From assembly GCA_900314355.1 (NCBI GenBank), contig OMUY01000014.1:1-54396 (forward strand): a stretch of 54,396 nt of DNA, given 5' to 3'. Made by a program: the position numbers and the translations under genes. The DNA comes from an uncultured Eubacteriales bacterium (GTDB lineage Bacteria; Bacillota; Clostridia; Oscillospirales; Acutalibacteraceae). The notes below the pieces were generated by a model. The model was not told where the DNA came from, made no database searches, and was given only the letters and a program-made list of their open reading frames with translations. Shown here piece by piece: positions 52,331 through 54,396 of this stretch (position 1 is its first letter; the number at the start of each line of letters is the position of its first letter).

Positions 52331-52359
52331 TTGACTTTTTAGTACTTTTATCTTATAAT
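52331..52359 (+). promoter_or_regulatory. Consensus plus-strand promoter of the candidate small RNA
   Basis: TTGACT (52331-52336), 17-base spacer, TATAAT (52354-52359), pointing away from the DUF4417 gene although all neighbouring genes are on the minus strand. Confidence 0.75.
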
Positions 52360-52364
52360 AAAGA

Positions 52365-52387
52365 TACCAGATTACGAGTAGAGATAC
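52365..52387 (+). repeat. Copy 2 of the 23-bp repeat (5' end of the candidate small RNA)
   Basis: Identical to copy 1; here the palindrome is perfect (CGAGTA-GAGA-TACTCG). It covers the predicted transcription start, so it may be either RNA or an operator. Confidence 0.85.
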
Positions 52388-52441
52388 TCGAAGGGAAGCA
52401 CTACATTTACTGTATTATCAGTTCTTGTGGTGCTTTTATTT
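52366..52441 (+). ncRNA. Candidate antisense-type small RNA
   Basis: It begins about 7 bases behind TATAAT and ends in a terminator: AAGCACTACA (52396-52405) pairs over 10 bp with TTGTGGTGCTT (one G-U), followed by TTTATTTTT. There is no open frame of note. Its first 22 bases equal copy 1, hence are perfectly complementary to the minus-strand DUF4417 leader. Confidence 0.6.
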
Positions 52442-52453
52442 TTATCTTTCATT

Positions 52454-52978
52454 TTAATATTTCAACCTTTTATTTGCCGCCGTCTTTGATACGCCATACT
52501 TTTCGATGATTTCCTTCGCTGACATATCTTTAGTCGCTTTATACGGCATCATAACTTCTCCCGCCAAAGCCTTTACTATCCATTCTAAGCGACAATAAAT
52601 AGGTGTATCATCAGTTACCTGGCGCGAAAAAACAGGTTTGAAGCCCAATGTGTCAGCATACGGGTGCATTATTTCATGCATAATATGCATTCGATAGCCA
52701 CCAGTTTTCTTTTCATAAGCACCTTTGTAAACAGTTTCTTTAATTTGAATTAAGAATCCCTCTTCCGTTGGAATACATCTTGCAGGAACATTACCGGGAA
52801 GTTCATTGTTGTAAACTATTTCATATCGAACATTCTCAAACCCTTCAATCTCGGGCAATCTATCGAGTAGTTCAATTGGGTCTATAGGCTCGTCTTGTTT
52901 GTATCCGCATATCGAACGAAAAAGTTTCGCATATAGACGCAAGTCATGTCTGTTTGTTGCTTTAGTTTCGTAGTCCAA
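52454..52978 (-). CDS. ImmA/IrrE family metallo-endopeptidase
   Basis: 174 residues. The zinc motif HEIMH lies in MHIMHEIMHPYADTLGF near residue 100, and WIVKALAGEVMMPY is the family's second conserved segment (usually xxNxFAxxLLMP). Such peptidases cleave the adjacent XRE repressor in ICEBs1-like systems and so derepress mobile elements. It starts with TTG at 52978, two bases behind the xre stop, with AAGGAGG about 13 bases upstream. It is the direct partner of the XRE gene. Confidence 0.87.
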   Translation of the reverse strand: MDYETKATNRHDLRLYAKLFRSICGYKQDEPIDPIELLDRLPEIEGFENVRYEIVYNNELPGNVPARCIPTEEGFLIQIKETVYKGAYEKKTGGYRMHIMHEIMHPYADTLGFKPVFSRQVTDDTPIYCRLEWIVKALAGEVMMPYKATKDMSAKEIIEKYGVSKTAANKRLKY

Positions 52979-52980
52979 TT

Positions 52981-53346
52981 TTAATCATCATCCTCCTTGT
53001 TTAAGAGTTTGATGATTTCCTCAGCAGTATCTTCATCAAGATCATCAAAAGAGCGCTGGAACTGAAAAGCAAGTTTCCTTTTTGGATTGCTCACGGCCGT
53101 CAGATTAATTTTCATTTGTGTTTTTGATTCTTCAACCGCTGTTCTAAGCTCTTTTTGCTGCTCTTCATTAAGCTTATAGTGTTCAATTATAATAGGTATC
53201 CATTCATCAGGGACATTTCTTTTTCCGTTTTCTACCGCAGAAACAAAAGGTATCTTTACGCCAAGCAGTTTTGCAGTATCTCCCATAACCTCATGCGACT
53301 TTACTCTTAGGACACGCATAAACTCTCCAAAAAAAGTATAACTCAT
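52981..53346 (-). CDS. XRE-family repressor, ImmR-like partner of ImmA
   Basis: 121 residues. An N-terminal helix-turn-helix (RVKSHEVMGDTAKLLGVKIP followed by FVSAVENGKRNVPDEWI) and a C-terminal acidic dimerisation or cleavage tail (DDLDEDTAEEIIKLLNKED). AGAGGTG precedes the ATG by about 7 bases. It is the first gene of the island operon and probably represses its own promoter through the inverted repeat at 53408. Confidence 0.88.
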   Translation of the reverse strand: MSYTFFGEFMRVLRVKSHEVMGDTAKLLGVKIPFVSAVENGKRNVPDEWIPIIIEHYKLNEEQQKELRTAVEESKTQMKINLTAVSNPKRKLAFQFQRSFDDLDEDTAEEIIKLLNKEDDD

Positions 53347-53370
53347 TATTCATCACCTCTCGTTTTTAAC

Positions 53371-53400
53371 ATCATACACCTTATTAACCACTTTTGTCAA
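53371..53400 (-). promoter_or_regulatory. Promoter of xre-immA (minus strand)
   Basis: On the minus strand: TTGACA (53400-53395), 18-base spacer, TATGAT (53376-53371). Confidence 0.75.
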
Positions 53401-53407
53401 TACTTTT

Positions 53408-53426
53408 TTAATCATTTTTTGATTAA
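53408..53426. promoter_or_regulatory. Putative XRE operator
   Basis: Perfect inverted repeat TTAATCA-TTTTT-TGATTAA directly upstream of the -35 element of the xre promoter. Confidence 0.5.
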
Positions 53427-53440
53427 CTTGATAATTGAAC

Positions 53441-53472
53441 AAAGAGACTGCTGTTTTTGCAGTCTCTTTTTC
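53441..53472. terminator. Strong hairpin terminator at the right end of the island
   Basis: AAAGAGACTGC (53441-53451) pairs over 11 bp with GCAGTCTCTTT (53459-53469), followed by TTCC. It could stop plus-strand transcription, or insulate xre from minus-strand read-through of the remnant integrase. Confidence 0.8.
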
Positions 53473-53485
53473 CTGTTTGTTATTC

Positions 53486-53590
53486 TCACGCCGGGAATTC
53501 TATTACATTATCACTCTTGTCTGCATTCTCAATTATCGCTTTCATCTTGTCTGCAACGTTTTTCTGCATATCGTTTTCCCCTACATGCAA
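53486..53590 (-). pseudogene. Remnant of an integrase C-terminus
   Basis: On the minus strand the frame reads HVGENDMQKNVADKMKAIIE and ends at TGA (53486-53488) after about 15 further residues. The HV...DMQKNVADKM pattern matches the tail that follows the active-site tyrosine in Firmicute tyrosine recombinases (T-x-x-M-Q-x-x-A). Upstream it runs straight into the attR repeat, so the catalytic domain is missing. Confidence 0.5.
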
Positions 53591-53591
53591 C

Positions 53592-53819
53592 CGCAGGTCG
53601 TCGGTTCGAGTCCGACCAGTAGCTCCATGGCTTCCCTTCGGGAAGCCTTATTTTATGCGGTTTTCGGGCATTTTTCAATTTTGAAATTCAGAAAAATCGA
53701 AACCGAAAAATCAGAAATTCACAACCGAAAATACCGACAAAAAATATAAATCTCATCCCGAATTTCTCAGGATGAGATTTTTCAATAATCTGCTCAAGAC
53801 CATCTAATGACCATTTATT
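53592..53819. repeat. Right attachment-site repeat (attR), about 228 bp
   Basis: Copy of 50247-50474, beginning CGCAGGTCGTCGGTTCGAGT. It restores only the 3' half of tRNA-Thr (53592-53627), so it is not a working tRNA. It has the same GGCTTCCC/GGGAAGCC terminator (53629-53647) and AAATCTCATCC hairpin. Confidence 0.9.
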
Positions 53820-53849
53820 ATTTTTTTGTATAATCATTTGCTCGACAAA

Positions 53850-54326
53850 TCAGAATTTGTCCGATTCTTTTTTATGTTTAATGTGTATTCCAATATGCCC
53901 AATGCCTAATATCAATGTTGATATTATCAGCGGTAGATTTTTACCGTATGCACCTAATAATATGAAGGCTAAAACGGGTAGCGTAGCACCTGCAACGGGA
54001 ATGCCAAGAATACTGCTATACATATCCTTCATTGTCTTTTCGCTCTTGAAATATCTTATCCAATAAATCTCGTACAATATCATCAAAAGAAATGCAACCA
54101 GCAGTACTATTGACCAAGCAGAAGGCTTATTGATATTGAAATCCGAGAATATCAATGATATACAGGTAACTGCAATCTCACCGATTCTTTCAAACACAAG
54201 CAATAGTTTATTTTCGTTTTCAGCATATTTATCATAATCTTTTGGTTTCTTCTTACTCCAAATGATATTAGGAATCATCAGCATAAGCAAAAATAATAAG
54301 CCGATATATGAAAATCCAAAATTCAT
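53850..54326 (-). CDS. Small multi-pass membrane protein of unknown function
   Basis: 158 residues with four hydrophobic segments: residues 3-21 (YIGLLFLLMLMIPNIIW region), about 48-62, about 70-92 and about 110-150. Short charged loops lie between (KKKPKDYDKYAENENK, RYFKSEKTMKDMY). It resembles hypothetical membrane proteins found in gut Clostridia, but I know no function. AGAGGTGG precedes the ATG. It lies outside the 3345-bp island, to the right of attR, and may be cargo of a second related element. Confidence 0.72.
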   Translation of the reverse strand: MNFGFSYIGLLFLLMLMIPNIIWSKKKPKDYDKYAENENKLLLVFERIGEIAVTCISLIFSDFNINKPSAWSIVLLVAFLLMILYEIYWIRYFKSEKTMKDMYSSILGIPVAGATLPVLAFILLGAYGKNLPLIISTLILGIGHIGIHIKHKKESDKF

Positions 54327-54366
54327 TTCTATCCACCTCTACAAATCCCGATTTATCGGCGTATTA

Positions 54367-54391
54367 AAACACCTTTCATAAATGGTGTTTC
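54367..54391. terminator. Possible hairpin at the window end
   Basis: AAACACC pairs with GGTGTTT across a 10-base loop near the right edge. Too close to the edge to judge. Confidence 0.35.
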
Positions 54392-54396
54392 ATTGT

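Larger units (their letters stand above)
50283..53627. mobile_element. 3345-bp genomic island inserted at the tRNA-Thr 3' end
   Basis: Bounded by the attL and attR repeats. It carries five minus-strand genes (xre, immA, DUF4417-like, zincin-like, zinc ribbon), a candidate small RNA and a small remnant of an integrase C-terminus, but no intact integrase, relaxase or replication gene. It may be a satellite moved by an integrase in trans, or a relic. Confidence 0.8.

Noticed and set aside
52366-52441. Type III (ToxIN-like) antitoxin RNA
   Set aside because: Type III antitoxins are tandem repeats on the toxin's own strand; here the two repeats are 115 bases apart and the RNA is on the opposite strand.
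53592-53627. Second tRNA-Thr gene
   Set aside because: Only the variable loop, T arm, acceptor 3' strand and CCA are present; the 5' half is missing. It is the att copy, not a tRNA.

Overview
The window looks like chromosomal DNA of a low-to-mid-GC Bacillota, most likely class Clostridia (an Oscillospirales/Ruminococcaceae-like gut bacterium; genus not resolvable here). Support: frequent GGAGG-type ribosome binding sites with TTG/GTG starts, the rplU-prp-rpmA order with a Prp-cleavable L27, LuxS, HemZ, a yab-type cluster (SpoVB-like flippase, MazG, HU, RqcP, DivIC, S1 protein), recJ-relA-dtd-hemZ, type I dockerin repeats, BspA-type leucine-rich repeats and sigma-A promoters of TTGACA-17-TATAAT type.

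Layout. 1-3266: a tRNA-Leu cut by the window edge, a flavodoxin-like protein, a PHP phosphoesterase, a Gfo/Idh/MocA oxidoreductase coupled to a membrane protein. 3292-11270: a secreted dockerin-nuclease and a 2115-residue secreted protein of unknown function. 11314-21210: metK, an SDR, rlmH, a WalJ-like hydrolase, murA, a lipase-like hydrolase, a PanE-like reductase, YbaK-type deacylase, a YhhN membrane protein and a cell-wall-anchored VWA protein. 21467-29956: an LRR membrane protein with a large MFS transporter, then rplU-prp-rpmA, luxS, an ABC exporter, a cytoplasmic alpha/beta hydrolase and trmB. 30074-43003: an SH3-like membrane protein next to a class A PBP, then ruvX, recJ, relA, a PspC protein, dtd, an MBL hydrolase, hemZ and a flippase. 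43071-50064: mazG, hup, rqcP, an SGNH-like protein, an HtrA protease, divIC, an S1 protein and a secreted hydrolase paralogous to the one at 27953.

The most unusual part is at the right end. A complete tRNA-Thr(CGU) at 50207-50282 is followed by a compact 3345-bp island (50283-53627). It is bounded by direct repeats that contain the tRNA 3' end plus about 190 bp of flank with paired ATGACCAT motifs, and it has no intact integrase. All its genes are on the minus strand: XRE repressor, ImmA/IrrE metallopeptidase, a DUF4417-like protein, a small HELNH zincin-like protein and a zinc-ribbon protein. Between immA and DUF4417 lies a likely plus-strand small RNA with a consensus promoter and terminator. 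Its first 22 or so bases repeat a site inside the DUF4417 leader, so the two transcripts would be perfectly complementary there; the leader also has interleaved inverted repeats able to form a pseudoknot. This looks like a candidate undescribed toxin-, defence- or mobile-element-control module. A second copy of the boundary repeat suggests that a related element continues beyond the window.

The remainder is mostly housekeeping: translation and RNA modification, peptidoglycan synthesis, stringent response, recombination and cell division. The secreted/surface proteins (nuclease, 2115-aa protein, VWA protein, LRR protein, hydrolase) are the other accessory part.
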